Source: Bacteroidales bacterium UBA5349
GTDB lineage: Bacteria > Bacteroidota > Bacteroidia > Bacteroidales > Tenuifilaceae
Length of the DNA stretch: 64,000 nt
NCBI GenBank assembly: GCA_002410065.1
Contig: DHQB01000027.1
Span: forward strand, 94,579-158,578
Direction: 5' to 3'
The stretch's first letter is position 1. Each line of letters begins with the position of its first letter. The notes beneath the pieces were generated by a model that saw only the letters and a program-made list of their open reading frames with translations, searched no databases and was not told where the DNA came from. Positions 42,933 to 51,302 of this stretch are shown piece after piece. The translations under genes and the position numbers were made by a program.

Positions 42933-43943
42933 ATGAGAACATCATGGTTTATTGCTACTTTGGCACTTTCTCTTTACGTAAGCGTTTCAGTAGGTCAAAC
43001 TTCTAAGCCATCAATCAGCGAGATGCGCTGGGGTCGTGATTTTAAACTTCACGTTAAACTTTCGAACGACACAAACTATGTAATGGACGTTAGAGCTCTG
43101 CACCATGCAGAGGAGTTTAATGCAGAGGATGCCAAAGAGGCAACAACATACTATCCAGTAAATCTTGATGAGGAGTTTATCGAGTATATTAAAACGCGTA
43201 AGCTCAAAATCGATGAGAATACCAAGACGGATACAGTACCCAAAGGAAACCCCAAAACACTTTGGTCGGCTTTACACCGAACCCTTGGCGGAGGATACGT
43301 TCACTTTGTCAATAGCCTTATCTACTCACTCGAGTCGCAGCAGCTAAATTTGTACGATCCAATAATGAAACGGCCCGTTACCACATGGAAACCTAAGCCA
43401 AAAACCAAAACATGGAAACGTACCCGAAATTGGGTTCATTACATTCCATCGGATCAGAAGTTGGCTCAAGTCGAGTATAAGCGAAGAAAAAAGGAGAAAG
43501 ACTTGCAGGATTTACAGGGCGTTCCCACGGAATTTATCGAGCAGTTTCTTCTCATCACACAAAAGGAGTACGATGAGATGTTGGCCCAAGGCCAGAGAAT
43601 GCAACTATCGAAAATTGATTTGGTAAGGCTATTGCTTGGTGCAAAGTATTTGGGTGAGCACCAAATCGAGTTTATCCAGAGTAGGGTTTCATCCTCTGTC
43701 CTGAGATACAATATAAGCAATTTGCCGTCGGTCATTATTTTCGACGATTATAATGCTGCGGTAGCTATGACGCTTGACAATACTGGATATAAAATTGACT
43801 ATGTGGTTTTTAGCGATCAAGACACGATCTCATCCGAAGAGCAAATGCATAGAATCGACAAAATAGAGGCGCTTATTATAACCATTAACGAGGCTAACGA
43901 TAGGGTGTTTCAAAGAAGATTGTCGACCTATTATGGCTCCTAG
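42933..43943 (+). CDS. Unknown exported protein with a GldN-like segment
   Basis: This 336-residue protein has a signal peptide (MRTSWFIATLALSLYVSVSV, then GQ). The middle is very basic, with a KPKPKTKTWKRTRNW region near residue 155. The segment FVNSLIYSLESQQLNLYDP resembles the GldN segment QRLMDAIKYNEINAYDP in pattern (a hydrophobic repeat followed by N-x-YDP). This is a short, weak similarity, and no known family is recognised. The C-terminal 60 residues contain DYVVFSDQDTISSEEQ and are mixed alpha/beta in character. It has its own good promoter. Confidence 0.6.
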   Translation: MRTSWFIATLALSLYVSVSVGQTSKPSISEMRWGRDFKLHVKLSNDTNYVMDVRALHHAEEFNAEDAKEATTYYPVNLDEEFIEYIKTRKLKIDENTKTDTVPKGNPKTLWSALHRTLGGGYVHFVNSLIYSLESQQLNLYDPIMKRPVTTWKPKPKTKTWKRTRNWVHYIPSDQKLAQVEYKRRKKEKDLQDLQGVPTEFIEQFLLITQKEYDEMLAQGQRMQLSKIDLVRLLLGAKYLGEHQIEFIQSRVSSSVLRYNISNLPSVIIFDDYNAAVAMTLDNTGYKIDYVVFSDQDTISSEEQMHRIDKIEALIITINEANDRVFQRRLSTYYGS

Positions 43944-44030
43944 TGCCCTAAAGTAGTCGGGCATATCAAAAATCGTACCCCAATAGGCATTTATTCCCTT
44001 CAGCGAACCTCCATTTTCTTTAAAAATGGT

Positions 44031-44038
44031 TACTTTTG
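44031..44038 (+). promoter_or_regulatory. -7 box of the asnS-rpoN operon
   Basis: TACTTTTG is a perfect TAnnTTTG box, 57 bases before the asnS start. No TTTG is present at the -33 spacing. A small hairpin (CCATTTT / AAAATGG, 44011-44029) occupies that position instead. Confidence 0.5.
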
Positions 44039-44095
44039 TGAATTGCAGTAGGCTTGGTTAGCCATGTAGTAGTATAATCATTAAATCGTTATCGA

Positions 44096-45493
44096 ATGAC
44101 ACTTAAATCTCGAACAAAAATTGTAGATCTTTTACAAAAAGGGGAAGTTGGCAAAGAGGTAGTTGCCAAGGGCTGGGTAAGAACCCGAAGGGGTAATAAG
44201 AATGTTGCTTTTATTGCACTTAACGATGGCTCTACTATAAATAGCATTCAGGTTGTTGCCGATGTTGCTACTTTTGGTGATGATTTTCTTAAGGAACTTG
44301 GAACGGGTGCTTGTATAAGCGTAAAAGGTACACTTGTTGAATCGCCAGGAGCAGAGCAGCCTGTTGAGATTCAAGCAAAAACGATTGAACTCTACGGAAA
44401 GGCTGATCCAGCATCATATCCATTGCAAAAAAAGGGGCATAGCCTCGAGTTTTTAAGAGAAATTGCACACTTAAGGCCTCGTACAAATACTTTTAGTGCT
44501 GTACTCCGCATTAGGCACGCAATGGCTTTCGCCATACATAAGTACTATAACGACAAAGGATTTTTCTATATCCATACACCAATAATCACTGCCTCCGATG
44601 CCGAGGGTGCAGGAGCGTTATTTAAGGTTACCACGCTTGATATGAATAACCCTCCCCGGAAAGATAACGGGAAAGTTGACTTTGCCGAAGATTTTTTTGG
44701 TAAAGAGACTAAGCTCACTGTATCGGGACAGCTGGAGGGCGAACTTGCGGCGCTTGCACTATCAGATGTATATACCTTTGGCCCAACATTTAGGGCAGAA
44801 AACTCAAATACACCAAGGCACCTAGCCGAATTCTGGATGATTGAGCCCGAGATGGCCTTTTACGATATTGAGGATAATATGGATTTGGCTGAGGACTTCC
44901 TCAAGTATCTTATTCGCTATGCCCTTGAGCATTGTAAAGATGATCTTGAGTTCCTGAACAAGATGTGGGACAATGAATTACTGGAAAGATTAAGTTCTGT
45001 AGCCAGCAATAGTTTTGAGCGTTTAACCTATACAAAAGCCGTTGAGATACTTGAAAAAGTAGATGTTAAATGGGAGTATCCTGTTTTTTGGGGAGCCGAT
45101 TTGCAAAGCGAGCACGAAAGGTATCTGGTTGAAAAGCACTTTAAAAAACCAGTAATCCTAATCGATTACCCAAAGGAGATCAAGGCGTTTTATATGAAGC
45201 AGAACGATGACGGTAAAACCGTTAGGGCAATGGATGTGCTTTTCCCAAAAATTGGAGAAATTATTGGTGGCTCACAGCGCGAAGAGAACTACGATATTCT
45301 TACAAATCGCATTAATGAGCTACAAATTCCACAAGAGGAACTTTGGTGGTATATCGAAACCCGGAAGTTTGGAACAGCACCCCATAGTGGGTTTGGACTA
45401 GGATTTGAAAGATTACTCCTATTTGTTACAGGCATGGGCAACATTAGAGACGTTATTCCATTCCCTCGTACACCCAATAACTGCGAATTTTAG
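44096..45493 (+). CDS. asnS: Asparaginyl-tRNA synthetase
   Basis: This class IIb synthetase charges tRNA-Asn. The 465-residue protein has an N-terminal OB-fold anticodon domain (GWVRTRRGNKNVAFIALNDGS). The catalytic core follows, with HLRPRTNTFSAVLRIR, motif 2 around FRAENSNTPRHLAEFWMIEPE, and motif 3 GFGLGFERLLLFVTG, ending VIPFPRTPNNCEF, which is the AsnRS-type end. It leads an apparent operon with rpoN 19 bases after it. Confidence 0.97.
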   Translation: MTLKSRTKIVDLLQKGEVGKEVVAKGWVRTRRGNKNVAFIALNDGSTINSIQVVADVATFGDDFLKELGTGACISVKGTLVESPGAEQPVEIQAKTIELYGKADPASYPLQKKGHSLEFLREIAHLRPRTNTFSAVLRIRHAMAFAIHKYYNDKGFFYIHTPIITASDAEGAGALFKVTTLDMNNPPRKDNGKVDFAEDFFGKETKLTVSGQLEGELAALALSDVYTFGPTFRAENSNTPRHLAEFWMIEPEMAFYDIEDNMDLAEDFLKYLIRYALEHCKDDLEFLNKMWDNELLERLSSVASNSFERLTYTKAVEILEKVDVKWEYPVFWGADLQSEHERYLVEKHFKKPVILIDYPKEIKAFYMKQNDDGKTVRAMDVLFPKIGEIIGGSQREENYDILTNRINELQIPQEELWWYIETRKFGTAPHSGFGLGFERLLLFVTGMGNIRDVIPFPRTPNNCEF

Positions 45494-45512
45494 TAAGTAA
45501 ATATTTTAAAGC

Positions 45513-46970
45513 ATGCTTAAGCAGAGGTTACAACAGAAACTACTTCAGAGACTTTCGCCCCAGCAGATTCAGGTAATCAAACTGCTGGAAATACCCACTA
45601 TGCAGCTTGAGCAGCGTATTAAAAAAGAGTTGGAGGATAACCCTACGCTTGAAGAGGGCGTTAACTACGATGATGATGAGCAGGAAAAGGAAGAGCCTAC
45701 CCAGGATGAAAGCCCAACTCAAGATGAGGACGAGTTTACCATTGACGATTACCTGAATGATGAGGAAATCCCCTCGTATCGTCTTGCGGCCAGCAACTAT
45801 TCAAAGGATGATAAGCACGAAGATATTCCTTTCTCAACAGGCGTATCGTTTCATGAGCACCTTGCAAATCAACTAGGGCTTAGGGTTCTCAGCGAAAAGC
45901 AGAAAAACCTTGGACTATACCTTATTGGCAATATTGATGATGATGGATACCTGCGCCGAAAGCTATCGGCCATTGCCGACGATTTAGCCTTTAGCGCTGG
46001 AGTAGAAACCGACGAGGACGAGCTGGAGAAAATTCTATACATAATTCACGATTTTGATCCTGTTGGAATTGGAGCACGTGATTTACAGGAATGCTTGCTT
46101 CTACAAATCCAGAGTAGAGACCAAAGTGTACCCGAAATAGCGCTAGCCCAAAAGATTCTTAAGCATAATTTCGACGAGTTTACGCGAAAGCATTACGATA
46201 AGATACAATCGAAGTTTAACCTATCCGATGAAGATCTGAAGTTAGCCATTGCTGAGATTCTTAAGCTTAATCCAAAACCTGGAGGAGTAGTTCACGATCC
46301 CCATAGCCGAGTTGCGCAGCATATCATACCCGACTTTGTTCTTGAGGATGATGAGGGTGAGCTAATCCTTAGCCTCAATTCAAAGAATGTTCCCGATCTT
46401 AAGATAAGCCGTCAGTACTCCAACATGCTTGAGTCGTATGCTGCTAATAAGCAGAACGCTTCAAAACAAGAAAAAGAAGCAGTTGTGTTTGTTAAGCAAA
46501 AGATAGACTCAGCCAAATGGTTTATTGATGCAATAAAGCAGCGGCAAAACACACTGCTTTACACCATGCAGGCCATTATTGAGTATCAGGAGGAGTTTTT
46601 TAGGTCGGGGGACGAAACACACCTTAAGCCAATGATACTGAAGGATATTGCCGAGGTGACAGGCCTTGATATTTCAACAATTTCAAGAGTTGCCAACAGC
46701 AAATATATTCAAACCAACCACGGAATTTTTCCACTAAAATTTTTCTTTAGCGAGGGAATGCAAACCGATTCGGGTGAAGAAGTATCTACTAAGGAAATCA
46801 AAAAAATTCTATCGGAATGCGTTGATAGTGAGGATAAGATGAAACCCCTAACTGACGAAAAATTAATGGAAATTCTCAGGGAAAAAGGCTATCCAATTGC
46901 CCGAAGAACTGTTGCAAAATACCGAGAGCAGCTTGATATTCCGGTAGCAAGACTTAGAAAGGAACTTTAA
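45513..46970 (+). CDS. rpoN: RNA polymerase sigma-54 factor
   Basis: RpoN directs RNA polymerase to -24/-12 promoters and needs an AAA+ activator. The 485-residue protein has the glutamine/leucine-rich region I (LKQRLQQKLLQRLSPQQIQV), an acidic region II (about residues 50-100), the core-binding region (about 110-300), and the DNA-binding part. The RpoN box is seen as ARRTVAKYREQLDIP near the C-terminus. No enhancer-binding activator is in the window. It is co-oriented with asnS and with the membrane protein gene five bases downstream. Confidence 0.97.
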   Translation: MLKQRLQQKLLQRLSPQQIQVIKLLEIPTMQLEQRIKKELEDNPTLEEGVNYDDDEQEKEEPTQDESPTQDEDEFTIDDYLNDEEIPSYRLAASNYSKDDKHEDIPFSTGVSFHEHLANQLGLRVLSEKQKNLGLYLIGNIDDDGYLRRKLSAIADDLAFSAGVETDEDELEKILYIIHDFDPVGIGARDLQECLLLQIQSRDQSVPEIALAQKILKHNFDEFTRKHYDKIQSKFNLSDEDLKLAIAEILKLNPKPGGVVHDPHSRVAQHIIPDFVLEDDEGELILSLNSKNVPDLKISRQYSNMLESYAANKQNASKQEKEAVVFVKQKIDSAKWFIDAIKQRQNTLLYTMQAIIEYQEEFFRSGDETHLKPMILKDIAEVTGLDISTISRVANSKYIQTNHGIFPLKFFFSEGMQTDSGEEVSTKEIKKILSECVDSEDKMKPLTDEKLMEILREKGYPIARRTVAKYREQLDIPVARLRKEL

Positions 46971-46974
46971 CAGT

Positions 46975-47583
46975 ATGCAGAGAGTAATTGCTCACATAGT
47001 ATCTGGGTTGCTTCATCCGCTTATAATGCCCTCTCTAGGTGTGCTCTTTATTTTCTTTACAAGTTCGCATATTATCTTACTTCCGTATGAGGCACAAAGG
47101 ATAATCCTAATCATTGTTGCCATAAATACCTTGGTATTGCCAATGCTTATGATTCCGCTGTTCTATAGGTTTGGAATCATCAAAAGCATTCAGATGAAGA
47201 ATCATCGCGAGCGGATTATCCCTTTAGCTTTTACCTTAATCCCCTACATTTTTTCGTACTACTTTCTTAACCGGTTACCTATTGTAAGTGAGATATCGCT
47301 CTTTATGCTCGGTGCAGCCCTTACGGTATTTTTTACACTAATAATATCCATTTGGTGGAAGATCAGCGTGCACATGGTAGGAGTTGGGGGATTGTTTGGG
47401 TTGCTATATGCTCTTACCTTTCTCTTTCAGGCCAATAATATTTGGGTTATACTTGTTGTCATTGCTGCAACAGGCATTGTTGCATGGGCTCGATTAACTT
47501 TAAATGCCCACAAGCCTTCACAGGTTTATGCTGGGTTTATACTTGGTGCAGTTGTTGTTTCAGCAATGGTTGTTTTGGTATAA
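46975..47583 (+). CDS. PAP2-related integral membrane protein
   Basis: This 202-residue protein has about six membrane helices. It shows parts of the PAP2 lipid-phosphatase pattern: a basic segment (MKNHRERIIPL), SVHMVGVGG in place of the PSGH motif, and ARLTLNAHKPSQVYAGFILG matching the third motif with its Arg and His. The first motif is only loosely present. It may therefore be a lipid phosphatase of a divergent branch. It starts five bases after rpoN stops. Confidence 0.75.
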   Translation: MQRVIAHIVSGLLHPLIMPSLGVLFIFFTSSHIILLPYEAQRIILIIVAINTLVLPMLMIPLFYRFGIIKSIQMKNHRERIIPLAFTLIPYIFSYYFLNRLPIVSEISLFMLGAALTVFFTLIISIWWKISVHMVGVGGLFGLLYALTFLFQANNIWVILVVIAATGIVAWARLTLNAHKPSQVYAGFILGAVVVSAMVVLV

Positions 47584-47598
47584 TTCAATGCATTTAGT

Positions 47599-48135
47599 AT
47601 GAAAAAATTCTGCAACTTGCTTACTATTATCTTTGTTGTATTAAGCGGATCTGCCGCTGGGCAAAAAGGGATAGGAATGAAAACGGTTCAAAACTTCAGT
47701 ATCGAGCAGTTCATGGGAACATGGTATGAGATTGCCCGTTTTCCCCATTCGTTTGAGCGAAACTTGGTGGGCGTTACAGCAACCTATAGGTTTAAAGAGA
47801 ATGGTAATGTTGAGGTTATAAACCAAGGGCATAAGAACGATCTTGTTGGAAAAGTAAAAAGGGCAAAAGCCTTTGCCAAAATCCCTGATACAAATGAGCC
47901 TGGGAGGCTCAAGGTTTTCTTCTTTTGGCCATTTGGAGCCGATTATCTAATCCTCGATCTTGATCCTAATTATCAATGGGCCTTAGTTGGGAGCAGTTCA
48001 CCAAAATTTCTTTGGATTCTTAGCCGAACCCCACAAATGGTTCCCGAGCAGTATAGCGCTATAGTTAATAAAGCAAGGGGGTTAGGTTACAATATAGATA
48101 AGCTAGAAATGGTTCCCCAGAAAGAAACCCTATAG
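47599..48135 (+). CDS. blc: Exported lipocalin, Blc family
   Basis: This 178-residue protein is a bacterial lipocalin that binds fatty acids or lysophospholipids. It has the lipocalin GxW motif in MGTWYEIARFPHSFERNL, then VTATYRFKENGNVEVINQG, the central GRLKVFFFWPFGADYLILDLD and LWILSRTP. The N-terminus is a signal peptide (about 22 residues) without a lipobox Cys, so it is probably a soluble periplasmic form, unlike E. coli Blc. It lies between the PAP2-like gene and the amidohydrolase, close enough for one transcript. Confidence 0.9.
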   Translation: MKKFCNLLTIIFVVLSGSAAGQKGIGMKTVQNFSIEQFMGTWYEIARFPHSFERNLVGVTATYRFKENGNVEVINQGHKNDLVGKVKRAKAFAKIPDTNEPGRLKVFFFWPFGADYLILDLDPNYQWALVGSSSPKFLWILSRTPQMVPEQYSAIVNKARGLGYNIDKLEMVPQKETL

Positions 48136-48139
48136 CATC

Positions 48140-49318
48140 ATGCGCCGATTCTCTGCAAACTATATCTTCACAAATACAGGCAAACCTATCCGAAATGGGG
48201 TAGTTGAAGTAGATGACAACGGAGTAGTTGTTGATATTATCGAACATATTGATGGCGTTAAGGAGTATGCACATACCGAGTTTCGGAATGGCATTATAGT
48301 TCCTGGGTTTGTTAATGCACATTGTCATACAGAACTATCGCACCTTAAAGGGAAGGTAGAGCCTAAAACAGGATTAGCAAGCTTTGTAAATCAGATTCGA
48401 AACCATAGGTTAGATGGCCTAAGGGGCGAAGAGTTGAGTATTTCCAGAGCCATTGAGCAGATAACCCAGCAAGGGACTGTTGCCGTAGCCGATATATGCA
48501 ATACCTCTGATAGTTTTAGCGCAAAGCAGAAGAGTGGGGTAAAGTTTATCAATCTAGTAGAGGTTCTTGGGATCGAATCAGAAAAAGCGGACAGCATTCT
48601 CGAACGAGCAAAGGTAATTTCTGAAGTCTCAGCAAATCAGCTGGGTATGCCCGCCTACATTACACCCCATTCAGTATATTCACTTTCTGCTAAACTTTGG
48701 GAGAGGTTGAGCGGAGCGCTAAAGAACTGCCCAATAGTTTCTATTCATTTTGCCGAAAGCCTTGATGAGGCTAGGTTTACAAATGAACGTGCAGGGGGGA
48801 TTTACGATAACTATGTGGAGTGGGGATTACCATTTAGCGATGCCCCCAGTGCAAGCCCCGTTAATATCCTAAAAAGTTATCTACCTAAAGATTGCAGATT
48901 ATTGCTGGTTCATAATACATTTATGGATGAGCTGCAGCTATGTGAGGTAAAGGATTATTTTACCAATACATACCTTGTACTTTGTCCATCTTCCAATTTG
49001 TATATAGAGCAAACCATGCCTAACGTTCCAATGCTTAGTGCATCGGGCGTCAAAATAGCATTGGGCACCGATAGTTTTGCCTCATCGCCAACGTTATCCA
49101 TTTTCGATCAAATTCAACTTATACTAACCCACTTTCCGCTTATTGAGTTTACTCAAGTTTTACAATGGGCAACTATTTATGGAGCTCAGGCATTAGGGTT
49201 AGAGCATAGTCTTGGAACCATCGAAAACGGGAAGAAACCAGGGCTAAACCTGATATCCCCCTTTAATTTTTCTGAGATGAAACCCTACCCCCATAGCAAG
49301 GTGAAGCCTTTGCTGTAG
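48140..49318 (+). CDS. Amidohydrolase-superfamily deaminase-like enzyme
   Basis: This 392-residue cytoplasmic enzyme belongs to the amidohydrolase superfamily, in the SAH/aminodeoxyfutalosine deaminase-like group. Metal-binding patterns are NAHCHTELSHL, the central VSIHFAES, VHNTFMDE and LGTDSFASS with a terminal Asp ligand. The N-terminal beta sandwich and the PGFVNAH start are typical. Relatives in Bacteroidota can act as aminodeoxyfutalosine deaminase in menaquinone synthesis, but no other genes of that pathway are nearby, so the substrate is unresolved. It starts 4 bases after the lipocalin gene. Confidence 0.85.
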   Translation: MRRFSANYIFTNTGKPIRNGVVEVDDNGVVVDIIEHIDGVKEYAHTEFRNGIIVPGFVNAHCHTELSHLKGKVEPKTGLASFVNQIRNHRLDGLRGEELSISRAIEQITQQGTVAVADICNTSDSFSAKQKSGVKFINLVEVLGIESEKADSILERAKVISEVSANQLGMPAYITPHSVYSLSAKLWERLSGALKNCPIVSIHFAESLDEARFTNERAGGIYDNYVEWGLPFSDAPSASPVNILKSYLPKDCRLLLVHNTFMDELQLCEVKDYFTNTYLVLCPSSNLYIEQTMPNVPMLSASGVKIALGTDSFASSPTLSIFDQIQLILTHFPLIEFTQVLQWATIYGAQALGLEHSLGTIENGKKPGLNLISPFNFSEMKPYPHSKVKPLL

Positions 49319-49366
49319 TATTACTAACCTGCTTTTAAGCAACCCCGTAATTCAACAACTTTTATC

Positions 49367-49374
49367 TACCTTTG
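49367..49374 (+). promoter_or_regulatory. -7 box of the radical SAM gene
   Basis: TACCTTTG is a perfect TAnnTTTG box, 22 bases before the ATG. No TTTG is seen at the -33 spacing. Confidence 0.5.
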
Positions 49375-49396
49375 TTATACTTTTATTTAATTAGGT

Positions 49397-50170
49397 ATGG
49401 CAACTTTTCTTTTTGACGAGATAATTTTTGGTCCAGTACGCAGCCGGAGGCTTGGTGCATCCCTTGGTGTGAACTTACTTCCCACAAAATCAAAGGTTTG
49501 TAGTTTCGATTGTATATATTGTGAGTGTGGCTGGACTAATAGTGCAGATAGCAAAAAACTACCAACGCGTGACGAGGTTAGGGAGCATATGCAGGCAAGG
49601 CTTGTAAAAATGAAATTTGATGCCGATAACCTTGATGTTATAACCTTTGCAGGTAACGGCGAACCCACTTTACATCCTAGTTTTGCTGGCATAATTGACG
49701 ATACCATTGAACTAAGGGATGAGTACTTCCCCGATGCTCGCATTGCAGTGCTATCAAACTCCACAATGTTGCATAAGTCAAAGGTGGTTAATGCTCTTCT
49801 CAAGGTCGATCAGAATATTCTTAAACTCGATTCGGGCATAGATTCTACCATTCAACTGCTAAATCAGCCTCACGCCTCAATCACTGTAGATAAAATTGTT
49901 GAAAACTTACATCAATTTAAGGGCAACTTTATTCTGCAAACAATGTTTCTGCGCGGAACATATAAGGGTAAAACAATGGATAACACAACAGATATCGAAG
50001 TAAAAAAGTGGCTATCGATTGTTAAAGAGCTAATGCCGAAAGAGATTATGGTGTACACCATTGCCCGCGATACACCAGTTGAAACCTTGATTAAGGTTCC
50101 TTTAGCCGATCTTGAGGCTATTGCAGATCAAGCCCGAAGTTTGGGCATCCTTGTTCAGGTATCGGGGTGA
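49397..50170 (+). CDS. Radical SAM protein (COG0731 type)
   Basis: This 257-residue protein has the radical SAM signature CSFDCIYCECGW, with the CxxxCxxC cysteines that bind the iron-sulfur cluster near residues 36-43. GPVRSRRLGASLGVNLLPTK precedes it and FAGNGEPTLHP follows, as in the COG0731 group of wyosine-synthesis-like Fe-S oxidoreductases. The substrate is unknown. It overlaps the start of the glycosyltransferase gene by 4 bases, so the two are coupled. Confidence 0.9.
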   Translation: MATFLFDEIIFGPVRSRRLGASLGVNLLPTKSKVCSFDCIYCECGWTNSADSKKLPTRDEVREHMQARLVKMKFDADNLDVITFAGNGEPTLHPSFAGIIDDTIELRDEYFPDARIAVLSNSTMLHKSKVVNALLKVDQNILKLDSGIDSTIQLLNQPHASITVDKIVENLHQFKGNFILQTMFLRGTYKGKTMDNTTDIEVKKWLSIVKELMPKEIMVYTIARDTPVETLIKVPLADLEAIADQARSLGILVQVSG

Positions 50171-51237
50171 TGATTAACTTTGATTCAAACGATAAGGTTT
50201 TAATTAGTCCCTTGGGCTGGGGTTTAGGTCATGCTTCTCGCCTAATCCCAGTTATAGATGCTCTTCTGGTTAAAGGTTGCACTGTGATAATTGGGGCTGA
50301 CCCTCATATTATTGATCTCCTACAACCTCGATTCCCAAAAGTTGAGTGTTTTGTTTTTAAATCAGTAAGCATCAAGTTTTCTAAAGGAAAGTATCAGTTT
50401 CTTGCCCTAATTAAGATTGCAGTAAAAATACTTTTACTCGCTAAAAGGGAGCAAAAAGCGCTGAAGCAGATTATTAAAAGGGAGTCGATAACCGCTATAA
50501 TATCTGATAATCGATATGGATTATACTCCAAAGAGGTTAACAGCGTTCTTGTAACTCATCAGCTAAGCCCAATTTTCCCTAAACCATTTGGGTGGATGAA
50601 ACCTTTTGGTGAAATTTACATAAAGCGACACGCACAAAGATTTACGGAGTGCTGGATACCCGATTCTGAGAATGGGTTTAGGCTATCGGGTATTTTAAGC
50701 GAGAGAGGATCAACTATCCCGAATGCTAAATTTGTTGGACTGATGTCAAGGTTTAACCTTTTTAAATCCGAAAAAACTATAAGCGGCTTCGATATGATAG
50801 GGATAGTCTCAGGACCTCCGCCACACAGGTTGGCATTTGAGCAAGAACTAACAAGCATAGCACAAAGGCTTAGCTTACGAACCCTAATTTTGCAGGGTTT
50901 GCCACAGAGCAAAAGTGCTGTAAGAACAAAAGGGAATGTTACCCTTGTTCCACACTTGCCCGACACTCAACTTGCTAAAGAGTTGGTATCAGCAAAGTAT
51001 GTAATTTGCCGATCGGGTTATAGCACAATAATGGATTTAATTGCGCTGCAATGTTCGGCTATTACAGTGCCAACTCCTGGTCAAACCGAGCAGGAGTATC
51101 TTGCAGATAGACTTAATACTGAAAAATTATTTAGCTATTGTCCTCAGGATGAGCTAAAGTACACAACCATTGAAATGCTTGAGAATATTAACAAAAAAAT
51201 AAAAACAAAGCCAGTATTTCAGTTTTTTAAGTTGTAA
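50167..51237 (+). CDS. Glycosyltransferase family 28/MurG-like protein
   Basis: This 356-residue protein has a GT-B fold pattern with a glycine-rich donor loop at the N-terminus (ISPLGWGLGHASRLIPVIDAL). The C-terminal domain carries VTLVPHLPD and CRSGYSTIMDLIALQ, with PTPGQTEQEYLAD at the nucleotide-sugar site. It resembles MurG-like enzymes that use UDP-sugars, but the acceptor and product are not known. The GTs and the sugar transferase downstream form a probable surface glycan group. It overlaps the radical SAM gene by four bases. Confidence 0.85.
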   Translation: MMINFDSNDKVLISPLGWGLGHASRLIPVIDALLVKGCTVIIGADPHIIDLLQPRFPKVECFVFKSVSIKFSKGKYQFLALIKIAVKILLLAKREQKALKQIIKRESITAIISDNRYGLYSKEVNSVLVTHQLSPIFPKPFGWMKPFGEIYIKRHAQRFTECWIPDSENGFRLSGILSERGSTIPNAKFVGLMSRFNLFKSEKTISGFDMIGIVSGPPPHRLAFEQELTSIAQRLSLRTLILQGLPQSKSAVRTKGNVTLVPHLPDTQLAKELVSAKYVICRSGYSTIMDLIALQCSAITVPTPGQTEQEYLADRLNTEKLFSYCPQDELKYTTIEMLENINKKIKTKPVFQFFKL

Positions 51238-51302
51238 ACAGTAAATATCGTTTTTTTACCCTAATAAAAGCTTTATATTAGTATTACTAAAACAACTCCT
51301 TA

